A DNA stretch of 64,000 bases. Source: UBA2386 sp046306335 (GTDB taxonomy: Bacteria > Planctomycetota > UBA1135 > UBA2386). Position numbers and translations under genes: made by a program. This document shows, in pieces, positions 8,552 through 16,839 of this stretch; positions within the stretch are counted from its first letter, which is position 1, and each line of letters begins with the position of its first letter. Location: the NCBI GenBank assembly GCA_046306335.1, contig JBKDXM010000048.1, positions 7,957-71,956 of the forward strand, given 5' to 3'. The notes under the pieces are model-generated. The model saw only the letters and a list, made by a program, of their open reading frames with translations. It did no database searches and was not told where the DNA came from.

Positions 8552-10129
8552 TCAGGTGCGGAAGGAACGCGTCAGCAGGCGGTTGCCGAGGCCGTCGAGC
8601 AGTTCCTTGAACATGCGGTCCTTCTGGCCGCGGTCGCGGATCTTGTTGACCGCGTACAGCACCGTCGTGTGGTCGCGATTGCCGAAGATGCGGCCGACGT
8701 CCTCGAGCGAACTCTCGGTGTGCTCGCGCAGCAGGAACATGGCGATCTGGCGGGGCAGGCTGACGGTCTGGGTGCGGCTCTTGCCGGTCAGCTCGCGCGC
8801 CGTGATGGCGAACTCGCTGGTGATCAGCGTCATGACGTCGTCCACCGACACCTGGGCGTGGCGCGCCGGCATGCCGCGGATGCAGCTCTCGGCCAGCGCC
8901 AGGGTGATCGGCTGCTCGGTGATCGCGGCGATGCCGACGACCTTGATGACGGCGCCTTCCAGTTCGCGGATGTTCGCCGTGACGCGCTCGGCGAGGAACC
9001 GCGCGACGTCCTCGCTCAGGTCGATGCCGCGGCCCGCCGCCTTGCGCCGCACGATCGCGACCCGCGTGTCGAAGCAAGGCGCCTCGACCTCGGCGACGAG
9101 GCCCCACTTGAAGCGCGACACCAGGCGTTCTTCGACCGTCGGGATCTCGACCGGCGGCCGGTCGCTCGACAGGACGATCTGCTTCTGCGCGTCGTAGAGC
9201 GCGTTGAAGGTGTGGAAGAACTCGTCCTGGGTCTTCTCCTTGTTGGCCAGGAACTGCACGTCGTCGATCACCAGCACGTCGGCGCTGCGGTAGTACTCGC
9301 GGAAGGCGTCGATCTGGTGGCTGGTGATCGCCTGGATGAAGGCGTTGGTGAAGTCCTCGCAGCTCAGGTACAGCACGCGCGCCTTCGGATCGCGGCGCAG
9401 CACCGTGTGGCAGATCGCCTGCAGCAGGTGCGACTTGCCGAGGCCGACGTTGCCGTGGACGAACAGCGGGTTGAAGGCGCATCCCGGGTTCTCGCCGATC
9501 GCCAGCGCCGACGCGTGCGCCAGCCGGTTGCACGGGCCGACGACGAAGCGCTCGAACGTGTAGTTGGGATTCAGCGTCGCCGGGGAACGGCGCGGCGTGT
9601 AGCCGCCGGTGTTCGCGACCAGTCCGCCTGCGACCGGCCCGCCTGCGACCAGTCCGCCTGCAACCAGTCCGCCCGCAACCAGTCCGCCTGCAACCGGCCC
9701 ACCCGAAACCGGCCCGCCGAACGGACCCGGCGTCGGCGGCGTGCGCGCGTCGCGGGTCCGTTGCAGCCGGTCGGACTCGTCGGACGTGATCGTCGGCTGC
9801 ACGAGCTGGAGGCTGTCGAAGCCATCCTCCTCGCGGTGCGTCAGCACGATCCGTCGGCGCGGTTCGCCGAGGGCCGCCGCGGCGGCTTCCTGGAGCGTCG
9901 GCAGGAAGTTCTTCTGCAGCCAGTCGCGAACGAACTGGCTGGTGACCGACAACTCCAACTCCAGGTCGTCGACGCGGCGGACATCGAGCGACCGGAACCA
10001 GGTTTCGAGCTGTTCGCGGCGGACGCGCGAGCCGAGTTGCTGCAGCAGACTGCGCAACACGGAGCGGTCGCCGGCCGACGGCGCGAAGCCTGCATTGCCT
10101 TGCGAGTCGGGAGTGGGGGCTTCCACCAT
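8552..10129 (-). CDS. dnaA: Chromosomal replication initiator DnaA
   Basis: 525 residues. Domain I (about 20-110) includes RREQLETWFRSL and the LxVTSQFVRDWLQKNF pattern. Domain III begins with NPNYTFERFVVGPCNRLAHA, then Walker A GNVGLGKSHLLQA (about 223), Walker B VLVIDDVQFLANKEKTQ, and box VII ITANIRELEGA-like VTANIRELEGAVIKV. Domain IV carries the DnaA-box signature FGNRDHTTVLYAVNKI. Unusually, the domain II linker (about 136-171) is a tandem pentapeptide array of VAGGL/VAGGP type. The start ATG lies 315 bases from the next upstream gene. Confidence 0.97.
   Translation of the reverse strand: MVEAPTPDSQGNAGFAPSAGDRSVLRSLLQQLGSRVRREQLETWFRSLDVRRVDDLELELSVTSQFVRDWLQKNFLPTLQEAAAAALGEPRRRIVLTHREEDGFDSLQLVQPTITSDESDRLQRTRDARTPPTPGPFGGPVSGGPVAGGLVAGGLVAGGLVAGGPVAGGLVANTGGYTPRRSPATLNPNYTFERFVVGPCNRLAHASALAIGENPGCAFNPLFVHGNVGLGKSHLLQAICHTVLRRDPKARVLYLSCEDFTNAFIQAITSHQIDAFREYYRSADVLVIDDVQFLANKEKTQDEFFHTFNALYDAQKQIVLSSDRPPVEIPTVEERLVSRFKWGLVAEVEAPCFDTRVAIVRRKAAGRGIDLSEDVARFLAERVTANIRELEGAVIKVVGIAAITEQPITLALAESCIRGMPARHAQVSVDDVMTLITSEFAITARELTGKSRTQTVSLPRQIAMFLLREHTESSLEDVGRIFGNRDHTTVLYAVNKIRDRGQKDRMFKELLDGLGNRLLTRSFRT
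9618..9722. repeat. Seven 15-bp tandem repeats inside dnaA (domain II linker)
   Basis: Seven in-frame 15-base units of the form ACCAGTCCGCCTGCA with a few substitutions run without a break. On the coding strand each unit adds one five-residue block (VAGGL, VAGGP or VSGGP-like). Unit length is a multiple of three, so copy-number changes would keep the frame. Confidence 0.9.
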
Positions 10130-10444
10130 GGGTTCGGGGCGAGCGGCAACAGGGTGCAGAGAGGTACCCGGTGCAAGCTACGAGACGACCGTACGCCGGC
10201 TGCGGGGGGCAGCGCGAGACGGAGGCTGGTGGGCTGGCGCAGGGAGGGTGGGACGGCGTTCGCAACGGCTAGGCATCCGTGGCGAGCGCCCGCGACTGAC
10301 GAAGGTGTCTTAGCGGTGCCATGCGACCTTGCAAGAGCAGACGCACAACTTTGCGCAACCCGTTCACACAGTCTTCCACTTCGCTTCTGCGACGCGGCGC
10401 GCTCGTGCTCGCAGGACAACCACTTCGGCGCACGCTCGGCGTCG
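10130..10444. other. Intergenic region upstream of dnaA
   Basis: 315 bases with no gene that I can support. It holds the likely dnaA promoter, a perfect 8-base palindrome TTGCGCAA (10351-10358), and a short AT-richer stretch with TTCACACA and TTCCACTT that only weakly resembles DnaA boxes. Autoregulatory DnaA sites are plausible but not demonstrated. Confidence 0.4.
10307..10334 (-). promoter_or_regulatory. Possible sigma-70 promoter of dnaA
   Basis: On the minus strand a TTGCAA (-35, 10329-10334) and TAAGAC (-10, 10307-10312) are separated by 16 bases, about 180 bases before the dnaA ATG. The match to consensus is partial. Confidence 0.3.
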
Positions 10445-11569
10445 TCAGGCGCCGGCACTTTTTTTCTGCAGCGCGCGCACGACATCACCGGTTCGTCCAC
10501 CGGTTCTACGCAGTCTCTCCAGATCCTCGCGCCAACCGAAGCTGAACCGCACGCAAGCGCGCGCTTCGGCCTCGGCGAGGCCGATCGCGGTCAGGATGCG
10601 GGGCGGGGTCGGAGCACCCGACGAACAGGCGGCGCCGTGCGATGCCTGGACGCCCGCGAGGTCCAGCGCCGGCACGAGGTTGCGGCCATCGACGTCGGGG
10701 AAGTGCACCAGCGCCGTGTTCGGCAGGCTGTCCGGCGGGGTGACCAGCCGGTGCGTTGCCCCGCTGGCGGCGAGGCCGGCTAGGAAGGCGCTCCGGCCGG
10801 CGGCCATCGCCGCGGCCCGCGCGGATCGCTCTGCGACCGCCTGCTCGATCGCCAAGGCGTTGGCCGCCGCCAGCGCCGGGCTCTGCGTGCCCGGCCGCCG
10901 GCCCAGTTCCTGGGCGCCGCCGCGCAGCAGCGGCTGCAGCCGGGCGGCGAGATCGGCACCGGCCAGGACCCCGTGACCGCGCAGCCCGCCGGCCTTGTGC
11001 GGCGACAGCGCCACGATGGCGCCGCCGGCGAGCAAGTCGCCGAGCGGCAGCCGGCCGAGCGACTGTGCCGCGTCGACGAAGCACGGCACGCCGAGCTGGC
11101 GCGCGAGCGCCAGGGCGGCGTCGACCGGCTGCACGGTGCCCAGTTCGCTCTGGGCATGGACGAGGCAGACGAGTCCGACCGGCCGCGCCGGCTCGACGAC
11201 CAGGGCGCGGCCGTCGCCGTCGACGCGCCAAGGCTCGATGCCGCGCACGGCAGCCGGCTCGTGCACGGCGGCGTGTTCGGTCGGGGCCAGCAGCGCGGGC
11301 AGCGCGAGGTCGCCGAGGCCGTGCACCGCGAGGTTCGCCGCCTCGGTGCCGCCGCTGGTGAAGATCACGTCGGCGCTGGCGACGCCGAGCGCGGCCGCGA
11401 TGCGGTCGCGGGCCCCTTCCAACTCGGCGCGGGCCCGCCGGCCGGCGGCGTGCGCGCTCGCCGGATTGCCCGGGCAGCGCGCCTCGACCTCGACGAAACG
11501 GGCCAGCACGTCCGGTGCGGCCGGAAGGCCGGCGTTGGCGTCGCAGAACACCGCCTCGGCCGGCGTCAT
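10445..11569 (-). CDS. Cysteine desulfurase (NifS/IscS-like, class V aminotransferase fold)
   Basis: 374 residues from the ATG at 11569. PLP-enzyme hallmarks: TSGGTEAANLAV near residue 70, FVDAAQSLGRLP, the lysine motif SPHKAGGLRGHGVL (Lys about 192), and the catalytic-cysteine loop HGAACSSGAP (Cys about 315). It removes sulfur from cysteine as a protein persulfide for Fe-S clusters or other thiol cofactors. The start overlaps the stop of bshA (ATGA), so the two are coupled. Context suggests a link between cysteine or sulfur handling and bacillithiol. Which acceptor protein it serves is unknown; no IscU is adjacent. Confidence 0.9.
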   Translation of the reverse strand: MTPAEAVFCDANAGLPAAPDVLARFVEVEARCPGNPASAHAAGRRARAELEGARDRIAAALGVASADVIFTSGGTEAANLAVHGLGDLALPALLAPTEHAAVHEPAAVRGIEPWRVDGDGRALVVEPARPVGLVCLVHAQSELGTVQPVDAALALARQLGVPCFVDAAQSLGRLPLGDLLAGGAIVALSPHKAGGLRGHGVLAGADLAARLQPLLRGGAQELGRRPGTQSPALAAANALAIEQAVAERSARAAAMAAGRSAFLAGLAASGATHRLVTPPDSLPNTALVHFPDVDGRNLVPALDLAGVQASHGAACSSGAPTPPRILTAIGLAEAEARACVRFSFGWREDLERLRRTGGRTGDVVRALQKKSAGA

Positions 11570-12672
11570 GCGCGGCCGAGCACGCGGGCGTAGATCGCCT
11601 CGTAGGCGCTGACGATGCGCTCGGTGGCGAAGTGCTCGATCGCGCGCTGCCGCGCCGCCGCTGCGAGCCGGCCGTGCAGCGCCGGGTCGCGCAGGATCGT
11701 CAGCGCAGCGGCGGCGAGCGCTTGGGGCTCGCCGAACGGCGCCAGCCGGCCGGTGTCGCCCAGCACTTCGGCGACGCCGCCGACCGCGGTGCTGACGCAG
11801 GGCACGCCGCACGCCATCGCCTCCAGCATCGACAGGCCGAAGCTCTCGGTCTCCGACGCCGACAGGAACAGGTCCGCCTGCGCCAGCGTGCGTTCGAGGT
11901 CGTCCTGCATGCCGACGTGCTCGACGCGGTCCTGGCAGCCGAGGTCGGCGGCGACCGCGAGCGCGTGCTCGCGGTCCGGGCCGTCGCCGACCAGCACCAG
12001 CCGCGCCGGCAGCTCCTTGCGGACGACGGCGAAGGCGCGCACGACGTCGGCGACGCGCTTCACCGGCCGGAAGTTCGACGCGTGCACGAGCACGCGCTCC
12101 TCGTCGGCGCGCTGCGCCCAAGGCTTGCGGTCGCCGGGGCGGAAGCGTTCGGTGTCGACGAAGTTGGGCACGACGTCGACCGGCGTGCGACCGCCGAACA
12201 CGAGGTGCGTCTCGTCGGCGAGGTACTGGCTGACGGCGGTCACGGCGTTCGACTGTTCGAGCGCGAAGCGCGTCGGCCGCAGGTAGGCGCGATCGCTGCC
12301 GACCACCGTGATGTCGGTGCCGTGCAGCGTGGTGACGAACTTGAGGTCGCCGCACATGCTGCGGGCCAGGAACGCGCTGACTGCGTGCGGGATCGCGTAG
12401 TGGACGTGGAAGAGGTCGATGCCCGCTTCTTCGCGCACTTCGAGCATGCGCGTCGCCAGCGCGAGGTCGTACGGCGGGTAGCGGAACAGCGGGTAGGCCG
12501 TCACCGCGACCTGGTGGAAGCGGACGCCGGGAACGCCGCGGCGCAGGCGCGCCGGCCGGTCGTAGCTCAACAGGTGGACGTCGTGGCCGCGGCGCGCCAG
12601 CGCCAGCGCCATCTCGGTCGCCACGACGCCGCTGCCGCCAACCGTCGGATAGCAGACGATGCCGATGCGCAT
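11566..12672 (-). CDS. bshA: BshA, N-acetylglucosaminyl-L-malate synthase
   Basis: 368 residues, GT4-family glycosyltransferase. BshA-specific segments are clear: MRIGIVCYPTVGGSGVVATE at the start, DLFHVHYAIPHAVSAFLA, VTTLHGTDITVVGSD and NAVTAVSQYLAD. The GT4 nucleotide-sugar site includes NFVDTERFRP and the ASETESFGLSMLEAMACG acceptor/phosphate region. It joins UDP-GlcNAc and L-malate, the first step of bacillithiol synthesis. The later genes bshB1 and bshC lie 2 to 4 kb upstream on the same strand, and the gene overlaps the downstream cysteine desulfurase by 4 bases. Confidence 0.9.
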   Translation of the reverse strand: MRIGIVCYPTVGGSGVVATEMALALARRGHDVHLLSYDRPARLRRGVPGVRFHQVAVTAYPLFRYPPYDLALATRMLEVREEAGIDLFHVHYAIPHAVSAFLARSMCGDLKFVTTLHGTDITVVGSDRAYLRPTRFALEQSNAVTAVSQYLADETHLVFGGRTPVDVVPNFVDTERFRPGDRKPWAQRADEERVLVHASNFRPVKRVADVVRAFAVVRKELPARLVLVGDGPDREHALAVAADLGCQDRVEHVGMQDDLERTLAQADLFLSASETESFGLSMLEAMACGVPCVSTAVGGVAEVLGDTGRLAPFGEPQALAAAALTILRDPALHGRLAAAARQRAIEHFATERIVSAYEAIYARVLGRA

Positions 12673-12845
12673 GCGGTGGCAATCCTAGGAGTCGGCGTCA
12701 CGGAAGGCCAAGCCGCCCCCCGCGCCTCGCCGCCGGGCGTTCATCGCCGAACATCGACGGATCCACCGATCCGCCTGCGGTCGTCGGCGTCGCCACGAAC
12801 GGCAATCCGCGCACCGAATCGGCGACCACCCGGCACGCGTTGCCG

Positions 12846-14432
12846 TCAGCTGTCGCCGCAGACGGTCGCTTTGGGCAGCTCCATGGTGATCCGCACCTGG
12901 CCATCGTCGTCCATGTCGACGAGGCAGTGGCCGCCGACCCCGGCGACGAACTCGCACAGCGTGGTCGCGCGCTGCTGCATGTGCAGATCGCAGTTGGCGC
13001 AGTGGCACCCCAGGTCGACGACGATCGCCTCGGCATCGCTGCGGGCGCGCAGGGCCAGCTCGTCGCCCGGAAGGACGCTGCCGGTGGCGAGCTTGAGGGC
13101 GCGGCGCACGACGCAGAGCAACTCGGTCGCGGCGCAGCGGACCAACGGCAGATCGTCCGGGATGTGCGTGCGGACGACGATCGGCACCGGGATCTCGGCG
13201 ACGCGTTCGCCGATCGCCGATTCGAGGACGGCCCGGGCGTCGCAGACTTCGTCGTCGTCGGTGACGCTGGCGACGAGGTCCTCGACGGTGTTCTGCAGCG
13301 ACGCGGTCTCCTGCTCCAGCAGTTGTTCGAGGCTCGCCGGATCGTCGGTGTCGCCGAGCTGTTGCAGGCGGAACGCGCCTTCGTCGATCCGGCCCAGGCA
13401 CTCGCCGAGCATCGCCGTCAATCGCTCCAGTTCGCCGTCGCGCGCCATGTTGCGGCTATCGGCAGTCCCCGGGCGGCACCTGAGCGCGCCGGGTCCGTCG
13501 CCGGCCGTCGGCGACGCCCGCGCGGCGGTCGGCCCGGGACGTCGGCCGGCCGCGCCGTCGGCGTCCGCCGCGGCGGTGTCGGCGCGCCGTTCGGTCGGCG
13601 CGCGGCGCGACCGGGCCGCCGGCTTGCGCGCCGGCGCCACCGCCGGATCGGCGCCGGCGGCCGGCATGCCGATGCGCGCCAGCAGTTCGACGGCGAAGGC
13701 GTCGTAGTCCCTGGCGCCGTTGCTGTCGGGCGCGTGCTCGAAGATCGTGCGACCGAAGCTCGGGGCTTCGGCGAGCTTGACGTTGTTGCGGATGCGGGAC
13801 GTCGCCAGCATCGCCCCGAAGTGGGACTCGATCTCGCGCAGCACCTCGGTGCTGAGGTTGGTGCGCGCGTCGAGCATGCACGGCAGCACGCAGGCGATCC
13901 GGATCGCCGGGTTCAGCCGCTTCTGCACCAGCTGGACGACCTCCAGCAGCTTGGCGATGCCCTGCAGCGACAGGTACTCGGCCTGCATCGGGATCACCAC
14001 GTGGTCGGCGGCGACCAGCGCGTTGGCGCTCAGCACGCCGAGCGACGGCGGGCAGTCGAACAGGACGAAGTCGCACTCGGCGGCGCCCGGCCAGGCTTCG
14101 AGCGCCTCGCGCAGGATGGTCTCGCGACCGATCCGGTTGGCGAGCACCTGCTCGACGCCGGCCAGCGAGGTCTCCGCCGGCACGACCGACAGGTTCGGCG
14201 TCGCCGTGGGTTGCACGAGGCCCTGCAGCGGCGCGTCCTCGACCAGCAGGTTGGTCATCGTCTGGCCCTCCAGGTCGGGCCGCTTGTCGACGTGCACCGT
14301 GAGGTTCGCCTGCGGGTCCATGTCGAGCATCAGCACGCGCAGGCCGCGCCGCGCCAGCGCCGCGCCGAGGTTGACGGTCGTCGTCGTCTTGCCGACGCCG
14401 CCCTTCTGGTTGATGACCGCGATGCGCTTCAT
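12846..14432 (-). CDS. ParA/Soj-type ATPase fused to degenerate sensor-kinase-like domain
   Basis: 528 residues with no stop between the parts. Residues 1 to about 260 are a ParA ATPase: deviant Walker A NQKGGVGKTTTTVNLG, switch region DMDPQANLT and VLFDCPPSLGVLSANAL. Then comes an Ala/Arg/Pro-rich linker (about 262-328). The C-terminal 200 residues start MARDGELERL: an acidic coiled-coil-like helix pair, then a region resembling a histidine-kinase ATPase fold (ATELLCVVRRALKLA as an N-box analogue, GGHCLVDMDDDGQVRITMELP at the end), with CHCANCDLH in place of the usual glycine box. An internal ATG at 13448 could start a separate protein, but it has no evident ribosome site. No ParB gene is adjacent. 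Confidence 0.75.
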   Translation of the reverse strand: MKRIAVINQKGGVGKTTTTVNLGAALARRGLRVLMLDMDPQANLTVHVDKRPDLEGQTMTNLLVEDAPLQGLVQPTATPNLSVVPAETSLAGVEQVLANRIGRETILREALEAWPGAAECDFVLFDCPPSLGVLSANALVAADHVVIPMQAEYLSLQGIAKLLEVVQLVQKRLNPAIRIACVLPCMLDARTNLSTEVLREIESHFGAMLATSRIRNNVKLAEAPSFGRTIFEHAPDSNGARDYDAFAVELLARIGMPAAGADPAVAPARKPAARSRRAPTERRADTAAADADGAAGRRPGPTAARASPTAGDGPGALRCRPGTADSRNMARDGELERLTAMLGECLGRIDEGAFRLQQLGDTDDPASLEQLLEQETASLQNTVEDLVASVTDDDEVCDARAVLESAIGERVAEIPVPIVVRTHIPDDLPLVRCAATELLCVVRRALKLATGSVLPGDELALRARSDAEAIVVDLGCHCANCDLHMQQRATTLCEFVAGVGGHCLVDMDDDGQVRITMELPKATVCGDS

Positions 14433-14554
14433 GGTTGCCTCGCGCAGGATGGTTGCGCGTTGCCGCGCGAGTTGCCAGCGCCAACCCTTGCGGCGGCAGG
14501 CCGCATGCGCTGCGGCGGCATGGCGGCAGCGCCGGCACCCGGCGCGCCGGCTCG

Positions 14555-15277
14555 TCAGCCGCCGAGCAGGCCGAGCAGGTCGGCGACCGGCAGCGGGCCG
14601 TCGTGCACGAACGCTTCGCCGCGCGCGACGCCGATGGCAGCACCGTGGAAACGGTCGCGGACCTCGGCGCGTTCGACGACGTCGAGGCCCAGCACGAGGT
14701 GGGCGCGGTCCGGCGGGTTGGTCTGCGAGCGGTAGCAGCGCACGACCGCGGCCTTGCGGTCGGCGACCGCCGAGACGTCGACGACCAGCGTCGGCACCGG
14801 CTGGCGATTGCCGGGGTAACGCAGCAGCAGGCGCGGCCGGTGCGGCGCGCCGAGCTGGGGCTGGTGGTTCTTGAGGCCGGCGAGGAACCACGCGCGGCCG
14901 GCGAGTCCGGCGGCGGCGACGTGGTCGGGATGCACGTCGTCGGCGAGCGGCGCGAACAGCAGCGCCGGACGGGCTGCGCGCAGCGCGGCGACCAGCGCGT
15001 CGCAGCCGGCGTCGTCGCCTTCGCGCACGCCGCCGTCGGGCAGGCCGAGGTTGCCGCGGAAGGCGCAGCCGAGCAGCTGTGCCGCGGCCGCGGCCTCGGC
15101 GGCGCGCTCGGCCGCCGTGCCGCGCGAGCCCTTCTCGCCGCGCGTGCAGTCGACGATGCCGATGCGCTTGCCGGCGTCGCGCAGCCGCAGCAGCGTGCCG
15201 GCGAGGGCGATCTCGACGTCGTCGGGATGCGGCCCGATCGCCAGGACGTCGCAGGGCACGACGCCGTCGGGGTTCAT
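14555..15277 (-). CDS. bshB1: BshB1, bacillithiol N-acetyl-GlcN-malate deacetylase
   Basis: 240 residues, PIG-L/LmbE family. The zinc motif reads AIGPHPDDVEIALAGTLL near residue 14, followed by DCTRGEKGSRGTAAERAAEA (the GTRGT-like segment typical of BshB) and RGNLGLPDGGV; the distal HPDHVAAAGL supplies another ligand. It would remove the acetyl group from GlcNAc-malate to give GlcN-malate. The start ATG overlaps the bshC stop as ATGA. Family assignment to BshB1 rather than another LmbE deacetylase rests on these motifs and on the neighbours bshC and bshA. Confidence 0.88.
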   Translation of the reverse strand: MNPDGVVPCDVLAIGPHPDDVEIALAGTLLRLRDAGKRIGIVDCTRGEKGSRGTAAERAAEAAAAAQLLGCAFRGNLGLPDGGVREGDDAGCDALVAALRAARPALLFAPLADDVHPDHVAAAGLAGRAWFLAGLKNHQPQLGAPHRPRLLLRYPGNRQPVPTLVVDVSAVADRKAAVVRCYRSQTNPPDRAHLVLGLDVVERAEVRDRFHGAAIGVARGEAFVHDGPLPVADLLGLLGG

Positions 15278-16839
15278 GACGCGCCGAGTTCGAGCATGCC
15301 GTGCTCGACGAGGAACGGATCGGCGGCGTCGACCAGCATGTCGGCGAGCTTGGGGCCGTAGGCGCAGAGGTACTGCACCGGGCCGAGCACGCGCTCCTGG
15401 ATGCGGTTGCGCGGCCGCAGCGTGCTGCACAGGCGGCGCAGCTGCTTGATGCCCGTGCCCTCGCGGTTCTGCCGGGCGTTGCGCACCTTCTGCTGCAGGC
15501 GCTCGATCTCCTCGACCGCCTTGCTGCGGGCGCGATCGAGCGCCGCCAGCATCGAGGCGTCGATCGCCGCCAGCTTGCTGCTGACGCCGGCGAGGCTCTC
15601 CTGGATCTTCGCCTGCAGGCCGTCGAGCGCTTCGTCGATCTCGTCGCCGTCGTCGCTCGACAGCAGGCGCTCCGCCAGCTTCTCCGGCGGCTGGTCGAGG
15701 TCGGGCAGGTCGAGCGAGAAGCGCGACAGCAGGCGCTGCATCGCCGGCTCGACCAGCGTCAGCGACGCGCGCGGCACGAACGCCGGCATCGGCACGCCGA
15801 GCAGCTTGTAGAGCGGCGCGATCGTGCACAGGTACGACAGCTCGCCAGGGCCGACGACGAAGGCCAGCGTCGGCAGGCACGCGTCCTGCCACAGCGGCCG
15901 CAGCAGCACGCCGGGGCTGAGCTTCCGCAGCTCGCCGTACTCCTCGCCGTCGCCGAGCGGCTGGCGGATGCCGCCGGTCAGCTCGAACATCATCGTCGTC
16001 GCCGGATCGAGCGTGACGTCGATGCCGACGTCGCCGAGGTCGTCGCACGCCTGCTTGACCTTGTCGCGGATCTGGTTGCTCTTCTGCCACCAGGCCTTCA
16101 GCGGCTCGAACGCCGCCGCCGGCAGGTCGCGCGGCTCGACGATCACGAGGCCGTGGTGGCCGAAGGCCGCGAACAGGAGCCGCGCCATCTGCGCGCCCAG
16201 CGTCTCGTCGCTCGCGCGCGGCTGTAGCAGTTGCAGCAGCCAGTCGCGGTGCAGCGACGGCGGCAGCAGCGGCTCGATCTCGGCCAGCAGCTTGCGCACC
16301 GCCGCGCCGGCCTGGATCGCGCACAGCGGCTCGTTGGCGCGGTCGATCTCCAGGCGGAAGCGCTGCACTTCCTGCTGCTGGTTGATCAGGAACAGGCGGT
16401 TGGCCTCCTCCAGGTCGTGGTCGTCGCTGTGGTTCCAGAACACCGGCACGGCCTTCGGCCCGCCCGGCGTCGCCGCCAGCTCGCGGCACAGCCGGATCGC
16501 GGTGGCGACCTTGTGGAAGGTGAACAGCGGCCCGCCGAGCAGGCCCGGCTGCTGGCCGGTGACGACGCACTGCGTCGCCGGTTCGCGCAGCGCGGCGATG
16601 CTGGCGAGCGTCGCGGCCGGCGCGCCGTGGCGCTCGGCGTACGCCTGCAGCGCGTCGCACAGCGCCGCGCGCGGCACCAGCCGGTCGCCCGGCTTCGGCG
16701 CGCGCTGCAGCAGCTCGGCGATCGTGCGCGGCCGCGCACCCAGGAACGAGGTCAGGTCGGTGTCGTTCTCGAGATAACGCTGGTGCACCTCGGCGGTGCC
16801 GAGGCGGCGGAACGAGATCGGTCGGAGGGTGGATGTCAC
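15274..16839 (-). CDS. bshC: BshC, putative cysteine ligase of bacillithiol synthesis
   Basis: 521 residues from GTG at 16839, which overlaps the pyrF stop (GTGA). Family signature: QCVVTGQQPGLLGGPLFTFHKVATA, then VFWNHSDDHDLEEAN, the family's HxDDHD-like acidic motif, and later LTGGIRQPLGDG and CTIAPLYKLLGVPMPAFVPR. A coiled-coil segment of about 80 residues (about 390-470, EEIERLQQKVRNARQNREG) is also a BshC trait. The enzyme is thought to attach cysteine to GlcN-malate, completing bacillithiol. It is coupled to bshB1 downstream by ATGA. Confidence 0.9.
   Translation of the reverse strand: MTSTLRPISFRRLGTAEVHQRYLENDTDLTSFLGARPRTIAELLQRAPKPGDRLVPRAALCDALQAYAERHGAPAATLASIAALREPATQCVVTGQQPGLLGGPLFTFHKVATAIRLCRELAATPGGPKAVPVFWNHSDDHDLEEANRLFLINQQQEVQRFRLEIDRANEPLCAIQAGAAVRKLLAEIEPLLPPSLHRDWLLQLLQPRASDETLGAQMARLLFAAFGHHGLVIVEPRDLPAAAFEPLKAWWQKSNQIRDKVKQACDDLGDVGIDVTLDPATTMMFELTGGIRQPLGDGEEYGELRKLSPGVLLRPLWQDACLPTLAFVVGPGELSYLCTIAPLYKLLGVPMPAFVPRASLTLVEPAMQRLLSRFSLDLPDLDQPPEKLAERLLSSDDGDEIDEALDGLQAKIQESLAGVSSKLAAIDASMLAALDRARSKAVEEIERLQQKVRNARQNREGTGIKQLRRLCSTLRPRNRIQERVLGPVQYLCAYGPKLADMLVDAADPFLVEHGMLELGAS

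Noticed and set aside
9618..9722. Repeat array that might suggest a CRISPR
   Set aside because: Units are contiguous 15-mers without spacers and lie in frame inside dnaA.
10321..10444. DnaA boxes upstream of dnaA
   Set aside because: TTCACACA and TTCCACTT match the 9-mer poorly (about 6 of 9), so I did not list them as sites.
14431..14456. Direct repeat ATGGTTGC (two copies) at the ParA-fusion start as an operator
   Set aside because: Only two 8-base copies, one overlapping the start codon; chance is likely.
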